Source: Siminovitchia acidinfaciens (GTDB lineage Bacteria > Bacillota > Bacilli > Bacillales > Bacillaceae_C). From it: a stretch of DNA of 64,000 nt. This document shows positions 1 through 10,010 of this stretch, piece after piece (within the stretch, counting starts at the first letter, position 1; each line of letters opens with the position of its first letter). The notes under the pieces were generated by a model. That model was not told the DNA's origin. It saw nothing but the letters and a program-made list of their open reading frames with translations, and did not search any database. The translations under genes were made by a program, and so were the position numbers. The stretch spans positions 766,249-830,248 of the forward strand of contig NZ_QYTV02000001.1 of assembly GCF_003605385.1 (NCBI RefSeq), read 5' to 3'.

Positions 1-426
1 CTGGGGCAGCCGGCGACAACTCTATCTGGCGGTGAGGCGCAGCGGGTGAAGCTGGCATCCGAGCTGCACAGACGGTCCAACGGCCGCTCAATCTATATTT
101 TGGATGAGCCGACAACCGGGCTTCATGCAGATGACATTGCGCGACTGTTAAATGTTTTGCAGCGGCTAGTCGACAATGGAAATACCGTTCTTGTCATTGA
201 ACATAATCTGGATGTAATCAAGACAACTGATTATATTGTCGATCTTGGACCCGAAGGCGGCAATAAAGGCGGAACCATTGTTGTAACGGGTACCCCTGAA
301 AAAGTGGCGGAATGCCCGGAATCATACACTGGACAATATTTGAAACCTATTTTAGAACGGGACAGAGCCCGCATGAAACGATTAATTACCGTTCAAGAAA
401 AGAAAGAAAAAGCCATTGCCAAGTAA
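1..426 (+). CDS. uvrA: UvrA excinuclease ABC subunit A, C-terminal end (partial)
   Basis: The window opens inside this gene; only the last 141 codons are present and there is no start. UvrA is the ATP-dependent damage-recognition subunit of UvrABC nucleotide excision repair in the cytoplasm. Seen directly: the ABC signature LSGGE at fragment residues 14-18, then Walker B with D-loop ([12 protein letters not shown]) and the switch histidine in VIEHN. This is the second ATPase module of UvrA. The tail ends in a Lys/Glu-rich stretch. It lies 75 nt upstream of the yvlB-like gene on the same strand. Identification is secure from the DEPTTGLH motif and the UvrA-typical tail ([10 protein letters not shown]). 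Confidence 0.96.
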   Translation: MGQPATTLSGGEAQRVKLASELHRRSNGRSIYILDEPTTGLHADDIARLLNVLQRLVDNGNTVLVIEHNLDVIKTTDYIVDLGPEGGNKGGTIVVTGTPEKVAECPESYTGQYLKPILERDRARMKRLITVQEKKEKAIAK

Positions 427-501
427 TTTTTTTTCCGAAAGTGAAACATTTTCCCGTTCATCTCGTATTACATGACAGATGAAAAAATAGGAGGATTGAC
501 C

Positions 502-1683
502 ATGAACCAGGATCGAAAACGAATACTTGAAATGGTGCAAGAAGGAAAGCTGTCGGCACAAGAAGCGATCATTTTGCTTGATGCGTTGGAAGACGGCGGT
601 GGAGATGCTGCTGATGCAAAACCTGCCAGTCTGGAGAAACAATCTACGGATACTGCTTCAAAGGCCGAATCAAAGGCTGAATCGACCACGGGATCCACTG
701 GTGATACATCATGGCAGCAAAGCAAATCGAAGGAATCCGATTCCGGAGATGACACTTTCTACACTCAAATAGAACAGGCAGGCGAGCGGATTTTTGATTT
801 TGTCAACACAGCACTCCGCAAAATTAAGGATTTAGACTGGCAGATTACACAGTCTGTCGAAGTTCCTCATGTGTTCCAGCAGGCGGACGAACAAATTGAG
901 AGAATTGATATTGATATTGCGAACGGTCCTGTCCGGGTCATCGCATGGGATCAACAGGAGGTCCGGGTTGAATGCCAGGCTAAAGTGTACCGGGTGGAAG
1001 ACCGTGATGAGGGGCGAAGCTATTTCCTTGATAATACAGTTTTCTCTCAGGATAACGGGCTCCTTTGCTTTGCCACGAAATCCAAATGGATGCGCGTGGA
1101 GACGACAGTTTATATCCCAAGAAAAATTTATAAAAAAATCACCGTTCGTATTTTTAGTGGCGAAATGACAGGAGAGTTGCTTGAAAGTGAGCATCTAATT
1201 GTGAAAACGACGAATGGGAAAGTGGATCTGACTGGGATTTCTGGTAAGAAACTTGATGTGGAAACGATGAATGGTCAAATTAAAGTGATTGATTTAAATA
1301 CCGATCAGGTAGAGGCTGAAACGGTGAACGGGGCAGTCGACGTGACAGGATTCTCACGGAAAGCGGATTTGAAATCCTTTAATGGGAACATCACCTGTAC
1401 ATTGGCTCATTCCGGAACCGAAATGGTTGAAGCGAAAGCTGTCACAGGCAACATCTATGTAAATGTTCCAGATTCAGCCACCATTGACGGGGAGGTCCGA
1501 TCTAATCTCGGAAGCTATACACTTGATCTGGAAGGCATCAATGTGCTCCATGAAAAGAAGGAAGTCATCCAAAAACAAATGAAATTCAAGCGCAGCGGTT
1601 CGGATGACCATACGATGTATCTGGAGGCAGATACGAAAACCGGCTCTGTGTTTATTCGAAAAGCGAATCAAAAAGGAGAGTAA
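502..1683 (+). CDS. yvlB: YvlB/LiaX-like DUF4097 protein
   Basis: 393 aa with no signal peptide and no membrane segment. The N-terminal ~30 residues (RKRILEMVQEGKLSAQEA) are the short helical SHOCT-like domain of YvlB and LiaX proteins. Residues ~35-90 are an acidic, Ser/Ala-rich linker. The C-terminal ~250 residues are a repetitive beta-rich DUF4097 region with recurrent N-G turns (TTNGKVDL, TMNGQIKV, TVNGAVDV). I chose ATG 502, which has an AGGAGG-type Shine-Dalgarno 7-12 nt upstream; an in-frame ATG at 472 has none. It is followed after 3 nt by yvlD, so the two are an operon. In Bacillus subtilis a yvlC (PspC-type) gene lies between them and is absent here. The family is linked to envelope stress; a role in this organism is inference. 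Confidence 0.85.
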   Translation: MNQDRKRILEMVQEGKLSAQEAIILLDALEDGGGDAADAKPASLEKQSTDTASKAESKAESTTGSTGDTSWQQSKSKESDSGDDTFYTQIEQAGERIFDFVNTALRKIKDLDWQITQSVEVPHVFQQADEQIERIDIDIANGPVRVIAWDQQEVRVECQAKVYRVEDRDEGRSYFLDNTVFSQDNGLLCFATKSKWMRVETTVYIPRKIYKKITVRIFSGEMTGELLESEHLIVKTTNGKVDLTGISGKKLDVETMNGQIKVIDLNTDQVEAETVNGAVDVTGFSRKADLKSFNGNITCTLAHSGTEMVEAKAVTGNIYVNVPDSATIDGEVRSNLGSYTLDLEGINVLHEKKEVIQKQMKFKRSGSDDHTMYLEADTKTGSVFIRKANQKGE

Positions 1684-1686
1684 AAC

Positions 1687-2043
1687 ATGAGATGGTTGAT
1701 TGGAATCCTGATCAACGCGGTTCTTTTTATCGCCTTTGCCGGTTACTTTGAAGGGTTTCACGTTTCTAGTTTTGGAGCGGCAGTCGTGGCAAGCCTCGTG
1801 CTTTCAATTTTGAACATCCTGGTGAGGCCGCTCCTCATCCTATTGACATTGCCGATCACGCTGCTGACGCTCGGACTTTTCCTGCTGGTGATTAATGGTA
1901 TCACTCTTTCGATGACCGACGCCATCATGGGAAGCAAATTCGAAATTGATGGGTTCGGTTTTACAACTTTGATTGCCGTGATTATGGCGATAATCAACAT
2001 GATTATCCAAAAAACAATTCTTGATTCTGATCGGAGCAAATAA
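1687..2043 (+). CDS. yvlD: YvlD family membrane protein
   Basis: 118 aa, almost entirely hydrophobic, with about four transmembrane helices (residues ~3-22, 28-50, 55-78, 92-112). It matches the YvlD/phage holin 4-like family (PF04020 type), including the polar turn NILVRPLLILLTLP. Molecular function is unknown; the B. subtilis homologue sits in the yvlABCD group beside hprK, as here. It starts 3 nt after the yvlB-like stop, so translation is probably coupled. A hairpin overlapping its stop codon probably ends the transcript. Confidence 0.85.
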   Translation: MRWLIGILINAVLFIAFAGYFEGFHVSSFGAAVVASLVLSILNILVRPLLILLTLPITLLTLGLFLLVINGITLSMTDAIMGSKFEIDGFGFTTLIAVIMAIINMIIQKTILDSDRSK

Positions 2044-2074
2044 CCCGGACAGCCTTGGCTGGACCGGGTTATTT
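2042..2074 (+). terminator. hairpin terminator after yvlD
   Basis: AACCCGG (2042-2048) pairs with CCGGGTT (2064-2070), and CAGCC/GGCTG extend the stem inside. It overlaps the yvlD stop. The following T-run is short (ATTT), so termination may be partial. Confidence 0.6.
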
Positions 2075-2080
2075 GCTCCA

Positions 2081-2180
2081 ACCTTCTTATAAAGTCTCCA
2101 ACCTTCTTATAAAGTCTCCAACCTTCTTATAAAGTCTCCAACCTTCTTATAAAGTCTCCAACCTTCTTATAAAGTCTCCA
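2081..2180. repeat. five perfect 20-bp tandem repeats
   Basis: The 20-bp unit ACCTTCTTATAAAGTCTCCA occurs five times without a mismatch, with a partial copy (CTCCA) just before the first. It sits between the yvlD terminator and the hprK leader, about 150 bp upstream of the hprK start. No ORF runs through it. Perfect identity suggests recent expansion by slippage. Confidence 0.97.
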
Positions 2181-2333
2181 TTCATCCTCCACACTCAAAT
2201 ACGTTTTTCAAACACAAATATTCTCGAAAGGTGGAGTTTACTGGCCGGAAAGTGCTAAAATAGACAAGGTGAGGTTTTTTTATGTAGAATGCGAATTTCG
2301 CACCGAGAGGTTCGGTATTAGGGAGGGATTCCG

Positions 2334-3269
2334 ATGGCAAAAGTTCGTACGGAAGATATCATCAAGGAATTCGATCTGGAGCTGGTCAGCGGGGAAGAAG
2401 GCATCCACAGACCAATTACGACAAGTGATATTTCTCGTCCCGGATTGGAGATGGCCGGCTTTTTTCATTATTACCCGGCTGAGCGTGTCCAGCTATTAGG
2501 ACGGACGGAGATAAAGTTCACAGAAATGCTCATGACTGGTGAAAGGAAACTCCGCTTGGAGCAGCTATGCACTGATTCGACTCCGTGTATTATTATTACG
2601 AGCGGAATGGATGTGCCGGAAGAATTAATTGAAGTATCTGAAACTCATTCGGTTCCTGTATTGCGGACACGGATGAAGACGACAGGTTTTTCAAGCCGTC
2701 TTACCTATTATTTGGAAAATAAACTGGCGCCCACGACCGCTGTTCATGGAGTGCTTGTAGAGATATATGGAGTTGGCGTCCTTATCACCGGCCAAAGCGG
2801 TGTTGGAAAAAGTGAAACTGCGCTTGCCTTAATTGAAAGAGGGCACAGGCTGGTAGCGGATGACTGCGTAGAAATCCGGCAGGTCGATATGGACAGGCTT
2901 GTGGGGACTGCACCGGAATTGCTCGAACATCTGCTTGAAATTAGAGGTTTGGGCATCATCAACGTAATGACTCTGTTTGGAGCAGGAGCTGTCCGCCCCT
3001 ATAAAAGAATCACGCTGACGATCCACCTGGAATTCTGGGATGGAGAAAAGCAATATGATAGACTCGGTCTGGATGAAGAGACAATCAAAATTTTTGATAC
3101 TGAAATTACAAAGTTGACGATACCCGTACGGCCCGGCCGGAACCTTGCTGTCATCATAGAAGTGGCAGCGATGAATTTCCGTTTGAAAAGAATGGGAATG
3201 AATGCGGCGGAACAGTTTGCTAATCGGCTTTCCGATGTAATTACGGAGGAAGAAGCACAATTCGACTGA
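2334..3269 (+). CDS. hprK: HPr kinase/phosphorylase
   Basis: 311 aa, the usual family length. HprK phosphorylates Ser46 of HPr and Crh with ATP or pyrophosphate and reverses this by phosphorolysis, setting carbon catabolite repression in Gram-positive bacteria. Seen: N-terminal domain to ~residue 130, catalytic HGV (~139-141), Walker [10 protein letters not shown] (~154-162), VADD, and the family signature [18 protein letters not shown] (~204-221). The start has a GGGAGGGA Shine-Dalgarno 5-12 nt upstream. It is followed by lgt, yvoD, ppaX and yvoF, the B. subtilis order. Its partner crh lies 9.6 kb downstream in this window. Confidence 0.97.
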   Translation: MAKVRTEDIIKEFDLELVSGEEGIHRPITTSDISRPGLEMAGFFHYYPAERVQLLGRTEIKFTEMLMTGERKLRLEQLCTDSTPCIIITSGMDVPEELIEVSETHSVPVLRTRMKTTGFSSRLTYYLENKLAPTTAVHGVLVEIYGVGVLITGQSGVGKSETALALIERGHRLVADDCVEIRQVDMDRLVGTAPELLEHLLEIRGLGIINVMTLFGAGAVRPYKRITLTIHLEFWDGEKQYDRLGLDEETIKIFDTEITKLTIPVRPGRNLAVIIEVAAMNFRLKRMGMNAAEQFANRLSDVITEEEAQFD

Positions 3270-3306
3270 CCGATGCGAAAATTCTAAATAGATGGAGTTG
3301 AAGTAT

Positions 3307-4116
3307 ATGGATCCGGATATTCAACCGCTGAACCCCATTGCCATACAAATCGGCCCTTTTGCTGTCCATTGGTACGGCATTATTATCGGTTTGGGAATTG
3401 CTCTCGCATTATATATTGCAATGAGGGAAGGGAATAAACATCACCTGGATAAAGAAACCTTTCCAGATTTGCTCATTTGGGCCATTCCTATATCGATCAT
3501 TTGCGCTCGGATATATTACGTTATTTTTCAGTGGGACTATTACTCTCAAAACCCTGGAGATATGATAAAAATTTGGGAAGGCGGCATCGCGATTCACGGT
3601 GCACTCATAGGAGCGGTTGCGACCGCAATCGTTTTTTCCAGATTCAAAGGCATTTCCTTTTGGAAAATTGCAGACATCGCTGCTCCGAGCATTATTCTCG
3701 GACAGGCGATTGGCCGCTGGGGAAATTTTATGAACCAGGAAGCATACGGCGGAGAAGTAAGCCGTGCGTTCCTCGAAAACATGCATCTTCCTCAATTTAT
3801 CATCGACCAAATGTATATAAACGGTGCTTATCATCACCCAACGTTTCTGTATGAATCAATCTGGAATATTATCGGGTTTGTGATACTAATTTTGTTAAGG
3901 AAAGTGAATTTGCGCCGCGGAGAGCTTTTCCTGTCGTATGTAATCTATTACTCGATCGGCCGTTTTTTCATTGAAGGAATGCGGACGGACAGTTTGATGC
4001 TGACAGGCAATTTAAGGATAGCGCAGGTCATTTCCCTTGTATTGATAGCCGTTGCAATAGCCCTGTGGGTGTATAGAAGGAAAGCAGGATTGTCAAAAGC
4101 CGGCTATTATGAATGA
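3307..4116 (+). CDS. lgt: prolipoprotein diacylglyceryl transferase
   Basis: 269 aa integral membrane enzyme that transfers a diacylglyceryl group from phosphatidylglycerol to the lipobox cysteine of prolipoproteins, such as AppA in this window. Seven hydrophobic segments are visible. The Lgt signature [14 protein letters not shown] lies near residue ~137, preceded by HGALIGA. ATG 3307 is chosen because GGAG at 3294-3297 is well placed; an in-frame ATG at 3292 has no Shine-Dalgarno. The hprK-lgt-yvoD-ppaX order is the Bacillus arrangement. Confidence 0.95.
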   Translation: MDPDIQPLNPIAIQIGPFAVHWYGIIIGLGIALALYIAMREGNKHHLDKETFPDLLIWAIPISIICARIYYVIFQWDYYSQNPGDMIKIWEGGIAIHGALIGAVATAIVFSRFKGISFWKIADIAAPSIILGQAIGRWGNFMNQEAYGGEVSRAFLENMHLPQFIIDQMYINGAYHHPTFLYESIWNIIGFVILILLRKVNLRRGELFLSYVIYYSIGRFFIEGMRTDSLMLTGNLRIAQVISLVLIAVAIALWVYRRKAGLSKAGYYE

Positions 4117-4145
4117 AGATATCGTTGTAATGGGGAGAATGGTAA

Positions 4146-5087
4146 GTGTATAAAACGTCGGTGAAACGTGGAACTATCAACGGATTAAAAACGACATGGA
4201 CCCTCGGGAAAGTGATTTTTCCGGTAACCTTATTTGTCGTTCTGCTGCAACATACGCCCATTTTGCCGTGGGTGATACGGCTGATCGAGCCAGTCATGGG
4301 ATTGCTAGGATTATCGGGAGATGCTGCAATCCCGCTTGTTCTCGGGAATTTCTTGAATTTGTACGCAGGCATTGCTGGGGTCATGTCCCTTGAGTTAACT
4401 GTCAAAGAAGTTTTCATCATTGCTGTGATGATGTCTTTTTCACATAACCTATTCATTGAATCGTCCGTCGCCATGAAGGTGGGAGTACCGTTTTGGCTCA
4501 TTTTGGTCGTCCGACTCGGTTTGGCTGTCATCTCGGCCATAACAATAAATCTTGTATGGAGCGGCGGCCAGGATATAGCCCAGTACGGAATGGTTCCTGT
4601 ACAGGATGAGCACGTGACGGGCGTTGCTGCCATCACCATGCTCGCTTTGAACAAGGCATCCCTCGGTGTGATCCAGCTGGCTATTATCGTCATACCTCTC
4701 ATGGTCGGGATTCAGCTGTTAAAAGACTACAAATGGCTTGATGTCTTTTCCCGCTGGGTTGCGCCGTTCACCCGCATGCTTGGAATGAAGGAAAATACAT
4801 CGACAACTATGGCTTCAGGACTTGTTTTCGGATTGGCCTATGGCGCTGGGGTCATGATTCAGGCAGTAAAAGAAGACGGTGTAAGCAAAAAAGATGTGAC
4901 ACTGGCATTTATTTTTCTTGTCGCCTGCCATGCGGTTGTCGAAGACACACTGATCTTTATTCCGCTTGGAATCCCAGTTCTGCCGCTGCTTATTATCAGA
5001 CTTGTGACAGCGATCGCTTTGACATGGATTGTTGCTTCCGTTTGGAAACAGACGGATACTGCAAGAAGAGAAGGGAAAGTTGCATAG
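4146..5087 (+). CDS. yvoD: YvoD-like membrane protein with Gate/nucleoside-recognition domains
   Basis: 313 aa, hydrophobic, with about eight membrane segments. Two related halves carry the Gate (nucleoside recognition) type motif with buried Asn and Gly residues (GNFLNLYAG; FGLAYGAGVMIQ). Homologues lie between lgt and ppaX in B. subtilis. No substrate is established for the family, and its relation to spore maturation SpmA/B-like Gate proteins is by fold only. Start is GTG 4146 with GGGGA 10-14 nt upstream. The stop TAG overlaps the GTG start of ppaX by one base. Confidence 0.8.
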   Translation: MYKTSVKRGTINGLKTTWTLGKVIFPVTLFVVLLQHTPILPWVIRLIEPVMGLLGLSGDAAIPLVLGNFLNLYAGIAGVMSLELTVKEVFIIAVMMSFSHNLFIESSVAMKVGVPFWLILVVRLGLAVISAITINLVWSGGQDIAQYGMVPVQDEHVTGVAAITMLALNKASLGVIQLAIIVIPLMVGIQLLKDYKWLDVFSRWVAPFTRMLGMKENTSTTMASGLVFGLAYGAGVMIQAVKEDGVSKKDVTLAFIFLVACHAVVEDTLIFIPLGIPVLPLLIIRLVTAIALTWIVASVWKQTDTARREGKVA

Positions 5088-5740
5088 TGACTGAAGAAAT
5101 AAATACATTGTTATTTGATCTGGACGGAACTCTGCTTGATACGAATGAATTAATTATCACCTCCTATTTGCATGCATTTGACCAATTTTACCCCGATCGC
5201 TTCAAGCGCGAGGACGTTCTTCCGTTTCTTGGACCACCTTTGATTGATGCGTTTGCGAGTGTGGATCCGGAAAAAGCGGAGGAAATGGTAGAGATTTACC
5301 GTAGGTTCAACACGGAAAAGCATGACATGCTTGTACATGAGTTTGAAGGTGTCTATGAGACCATCCGGACGCTTCATGAAAATGATTTTAAACTGGCGAT
5401 TGTATCAACGAAAATACGGAAAACTGTTTTACAAGGGCTGGCCCTTACCAACTTGGACGAGTTCTTTGACGTAATTGTAACGCTGGACGAGGTGGAGAAA
5501 GCGAAGCCTGATCCGGAGCCGCTAGAAAAAGCGCTCGCAGCACTTGGTTCCAAGCCTGAGGAAGCTATGATGATCGGCGATAATTACCATGATATTTTAG
5601 GCGGAAAAAATGCCGGTACATATACGTGCGGTGTGTCGTGGTCAATCAAGGGAGCCGACTTTTTAAAACAGTATGAGCCGGATTATATGCTTGATAGGAT
5701 GTCCGATCTGCTCGACATCGTCGGAGTGGGCAGGAGATGA
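5087..5740 (+). CDS. ppaX: pyrophosphatase PpaX (HAD family)
   Basis: 217 aa, close to the B. subtilis length. PpaX hydrolyses the pyrophosphate released when HprK dephosphorylates P-Ser-HPr, which pulls that reaction. HAD motifs: nucleophile DLDGTLLDT near residue 9, motif II Ser in AIVSTK, Lys in KAKPDPEP, and motif IV MIGDNYHDILGG. GTG 5087 overlaps the yvoD stop (TAGTG) with AAGGGA upstream, so translation is coupled. The longer reading frame begins inside yvoD and lacks a site. Confidence 0.92.
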   Translation: MTEEINTLLFDLDGTLLDTNELIITSYLHAFDQFYPDRFKREDVLPFLGPPLIDAFASVDPEKAEEMVEIYRRFNTEKHDMLVHEFEGVYETIRTLHENDFKLAIVSTKIRKTVLQGLALTNLDEFFDVIVTLDEVEKAKPDPEPLEKALAALGSKPEEAMMIGDNYHDILGGKNAGTYTCGVSWSIKGADFLKQYEPDYMLDRMSDLLDIVGVGRR

Positions 5741-6264
5741 GGAGGACAGTGCGCTTCCCGGTAGAGGGAGCGAACTCACTGTGGCATATATACAAGACCG
5801 TCCCGTTCTGGAAAGTCATGCGGAATTTCATCGTCATCCAGGCGGCCAGGTACACCCCTTTTTTAGCCATGAAAAATTGGATGTACCGCTCCTTTTTGAA
5901 AATGTCGGTCGGGGAGAAAACCTGCTTTGCCTTGATGGTCATGCCGGATATCATGTTTCCGGAAAAAATATCGGTCGGAAACAACACGATTATCGGTTAT
6001 AATACTACAATTCTTGCCCATGAGTACTTGATCGAGGAATACAGGCTTGGTCCAGTTGAAATCGGCGATAATGTATTGATTGGTGCGAACACGACCATTC
6101 TCCCCGGGGTTGAAATTGGAAGCGAAGCGATCGTCTCCGCTGGGACCCTCGTACATAAAGATGTTCCGGCCGGCTCGTTTGTCGGCGGCAATCCAATGAA
6201 AATCATATATACAAAAGAAGAAATGGATGAACGCCGGAAGGCAGATTCCGAATATAGAAAATAA
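5737..6264 (+). CDS. yvoF: YvoF-like hexapeptide-repeat acyltransferase
   Basis: 175 aa. The C-terminal half has left-handed beta-helix hexapeptide repeats (IGDNVLIGANTTILPGVEIG, then VSAGTLVHKDVPAG and GGNPMKII), typical of the maltose/chloramphenicol (XAT) acetyltransferase class. Substrate is unknown. It overlaps ppaX by the ATGA arrangement. B. subtilis yvoF is followed by hisZ and the his operon; here the transcript ends in a strong terminator instead and no his genes are seen. Confidence 0.85.
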   Translation: MRRTVRFPVEGANSLWHIYKTVPFWKVMRNFIVIQAARYTPFLAMKNWMYRSFLKMSVGEKTCFALMVMPDIMFPEKISVGNNTIIGYNTTILAHEYLIEEYRLGPVEIGDNVLIGANTTILPGVEIGSEAIVSAGTLVHKDVPAGSFVGGNPMKIIYTKEEMDERRKADSEYRK

Positions 6265-6287
6265 CCCTTTTCGAAGGGTTATTTTTT
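6263..6287 (+). terminator. intrinsic terminator after yvoF
   Basis: AACCCTT/AAGGGTT stem with a TTCG tetraloop followed by A and six T. The stem begins inside the yvoF stop codon. Confidence 0.9.
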
Positions 6288-6759
6288 GTTTAGCCCCCGT
6301 TATACTATTTTGTTGTTTTAAACGACTTCTTATGATTTTTAGCATAAGGGCGACGCCTTGCCTGGAATACTCTTCCTTTTTACAAGGCCGAAACGATCCC
6401 AACGGCAGGGGGTTCGCAGCCACAAAAGGGATAAGCGTAACCCGGTAAGACCCTCAGGAAAAGCCACCATGGAGAACGGCAATTGCACTCAAATGTATAA
6501 GCGCTGGGCTAGTACTGAAGCGACAGGAAGGCTCGCCGGTAGCTCGCGAAAAGCGTCCTGCAGCAGAGTAATTCAACGGTATAAAATAACAGCGCTTGTG
6601 TTTAATAAGGATTTTAATGGTTAAATGATTAAACATCCGTTCTATTAGATCATCATTTTGCGTATGAATCTGGTAGTTTCATTTTGGGCGATTTAAACAG
6701 GCAAATTTATGTTATACTACAAAAAGCGACAAAGGACGATTGCAACGGAGGAAATAACT
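6288..6759. other. 472-bp non-coding stretch with repeat remnant, function unknown
   Basis: No credible ORF. At 6344-6450 there is a GC-richer block with complementary pieces (GCCTTG at ~6355 and CAAGGC at ~6379) that could fold. At ~6510-6580 a segment (GAAGCGACAGGAAGGCTCGC ... GCGAAAAGCGTCCTGCAGC) resembles dispersed Bacillaceae intergenic repeats. A TATACT hexamer at 6713-6718 could be the -10 for the TPR gene, but I see no convincing -35. Confidence 0.4.
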
Positions 6760-8271
6760 ATGTCCAGACACTCGAAAAAGAGAAAAGAGCGGGCGAAAAT
6801 CTATACATTTTTACCGACAGGAGATTACTATTTTCATAAAGGACTCCAGTCGTATGATCGCTATGATTTTATAAATGCAAAAAAATATTTACAGAGGGCT
6901 TTGGAACTGGAACCGTTGGAACCGATGATTGCCTGCCAGCTTGCGCTTGTTCATACTGAAACAGGAGATTATGAAAAGTCAAATGAGCTCCTGTTAATGA
7001 CGTTGAAAGAACTCGATGAACGGATGACGGAGTGCTACTATTTTTTAGCGAATAACTATGCTCATATGGGTCTGTACACGGAAGCATACCGCTATGCCCG
7101 GCTTTACCTTGAAAAGGATGAAGTAGGTGAGTTTTCCGTCGATGCGGAAGAACTGATTGAGTGGATTGGAATCAACGATGACGATAATATCTCATTGCTG
7201 AAAGAGCAAGAGGAGCTTCTTTACATGCAGGAAGAGTCAAGAGCCCTGCTTGAAGATGGAAAATATGCCGAGGCCGTGGAAATGCTCGAGGATATTGTAA
7301 AAGCACATCCGGATTTTTGGCCTGCTCATAACAATTTGGCATTGGCTTATTTTTATGAGGGGGAAACGAGCAAAGCCTTCTCAATGACAGAAAAAGTAAT
7401 AGCGAATAATCCAGGGAACCTGCATGCCCTTTGCAATCTGGCTGTGTTTTATTACTATGAGCAGCAGACAGAGGATCTTGAAAAATTAATTAAAGCTTTA
7501 GAAAAAGTAAAGCCGATAAATTCCGAACACCGCTATAAACTGGGTGCGACCTTCGCACTGACAAAAAAATATGAACAATCTTATTATTGGTTAAGACAGC
7601 TTCAAAAGTCAGGATATGAGGGGAATTCAGGTTTCTATTACTGGCTTTCCAAGGCGGCCTTTTTTACAGGGAATGAGAAAGCCGCAAAGAGCGCCTGGAA
7701 TCAGCTTGTCCTATTGGAACCTGATAAGGCCGGCTCCGAGCCATGGAATGAATCAAAGGAAGAAGCTGATCAAAAAAGCGGTGGGGACCATGCCCTTTTG
7801 AAGTTGTTGAGAAGTGATAATATACCTGAGCGGTTGTGTGCTATTTTTTTCATTTCGATATCTGATAGACAGCCGGCGCTGTTGACTCATCCATCCTTTA
7901 AATCAATTGATGAGTTCACTTATCCGGAAAAGCTTTATTTGGCAACAATTCTTAAAGTGGACAAACGACAGGGTGTCCACGCACGAATGAAGATTGATAA
8001 GGCTCACGAAACGGCAATTGAATTATATGAAAGATACGATGGACATCCCGCTGATGTCTTTGAACTTCTGAAGATGTGGTTTGAAGTTTTTCAAAAAGTT
8101 GTTGAATCAGGCGGTAAATTTGCAAATCCTGCAGCCTTTGCAGCTGCGGCAGAGTATGTCTGGAGTCTTGACAATCAGCAGGCCATCACACAGCGCGAAG
8201 TGGCAAAAAAATACGGGGTTTCCCCTTCTACACTTCGGAAATATATTACAAAAATAGAACTTTATCTTTAA
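6760..8271 (+). CDS. yvcD: YvcD-like TPR protein
   Basis: 503 aa soluble protein. Several tetratricopeptide repeats are visible (residues ~25-60, 60-95, 160-230), for example YDFINAKKYLQRALELEPLE. The last ~25 residues (REVAKKYGVSPSTLRKY) look like a helix-turn-helix piece. Homologues sit directly upstream of trxB in B. subtilis; molecular role is unknown, probably a protein-interaction scaffold. ATG 6760 has CGGAGG 9-14 nt upstream; the longer frame from 6709 includes the putative -10 region and is unlikely. Confidence 0.85.
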   Translation: MSRHSKKRKERAKIYTFLPTGDYYFHKGLQSYDRYDFINAKKYLQRALELEPLEPMIACQLALVHTETGDYEKSNELLLMTLKELDERMTECYYFLANNYAHMGLYTEAYRYARLYLEKDEVGEFSVDAEELIEWIGINDDDNISLLKEQEELLYMQEESRALLEDGKYAEAVEMLEDIVKAHPDFWPAHNNLALAYFYEGETSKAFSMTEKVIANNPGNLHALCNLAVFYYYEQQTEDLEKLIKALEKVKPINSEHRYKLGATFALTKKYEQSYYWLRQLQKSGYEGNSGFYYWLSKAAFFTGNEKAAKSAWNQLVLLEPDKAGSEPWNESKEEADQKSGGDHALLKLLRSDNIPERLCAIFFISISDRQPALLTHPSFKSIDEFTYPEKLYLATILKVDKRQGVHARMKIDKAHETAIELYERYDGHPADVFELLKMWFEVFQKVVESGGKFANPAAFAAAAEYVWSLDNQQAITQREVAKKYGVSPSTLRKYITKIELYL

Positions 8272-8344
8272 ATGAGCATATGTTTGGACGTACAGCAAAT
8301 ACTTTAATACGATATGATTAAGGGACTAATTAAAAACATTATAA

Positions 8345-9385
<1,041 letters not shown>

Positions 9386-9482
9386 TGCCCATTTAATCTG
9401 TTTGTAACAGTGTTGCAATGAAATTTGTGTATATTTATAGATGAGATATTGACCCCCTTTTTATACAATATCCCTTTTTGAC

Positions 9483-9510
9483 GCACAGGAATTATCCTGT
9501 GCCTTTTTTT
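9483..9510 (+). terminator. intrinsic terminator after trxB
   Basis: Perfect 8-bp stem GCACAGGA/TCCTGTGC with an ATTA loop, then C and seven T. Confidence 0.92.
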
Positions 9511-9564
9511 GTGTCAATAACAAGATGCGAGGTCCAGCCTATCTATAAAAAAGGCGTCTTTAAA

Positions 9565-9655
9565 GTTACCAAAGTGTTGTTCTTTTCTCCTTATCGGGCA
9601 CTAAGAACTCGTCATAGTTACCGAAGAACTGTTAATTTCGCTTTTACGGTAACTA
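9565..9655. repeat. 52-bp-period GTTACC repeat, locus 1
   Basis: GTTACC at 9565 and 9617 are exactly 52 bp apart. The second copy forms a palindrome: AGTTACCG (9616-9623) and CGGTAACT (9647-9654) are perfect 8-bp inverted repeats around a 23-nt loop. The same unit and period recur at 41.4, 53.2 and 61.2 kb. The surrounding 9511-10010 interval has no convincing gene; an 86-codon frame through the repeat lacks a ribosome site. Confidence 0.8.
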
Positions 9656-10010
9656 ATGATTTTCAATGTAAGCCTAAATTTTTTTCGCATTTACAGTACC
9701 TAAGGGTAAATCTAACATACTATTTTCAAAATAATTGAGAGAAAATCGAATTCTTTATCTGAAATCAAATGGCAATGCGAATTTCCTGTTCCGCACGGCC
9801 TATGTTCAAATAATGAACTGTATTATTTTAGCCATGGAAACTTGCCCGTGGCGCTGTCCTTCTTGTCAAGAAAATAGTATAATATGTAGAACATCGTCTA
9901 TTTTTTACAATTAATTTCTAAAACTACACATAATAATGAGGAGCGGCCAAGCTGTTTCCGCATATACATATGTATTATCCCTGTTTTTAGAGTGAGAGAG
10001 GGTGAAGTCC

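Noticed and set aside
6344-6480. T-box or other known riboswitch before yvcD
   Set aside because: I found no T-box sequence, SAM, TPP, glycine or c-di-GMP core motifs; only weak complementary segments.
9478-9738. 86-codon ORF after trxB
   Set aside because: It begins at the terminator, runs through the 52-bp repeat and has no Shine-Dalgarno or recognisable product.
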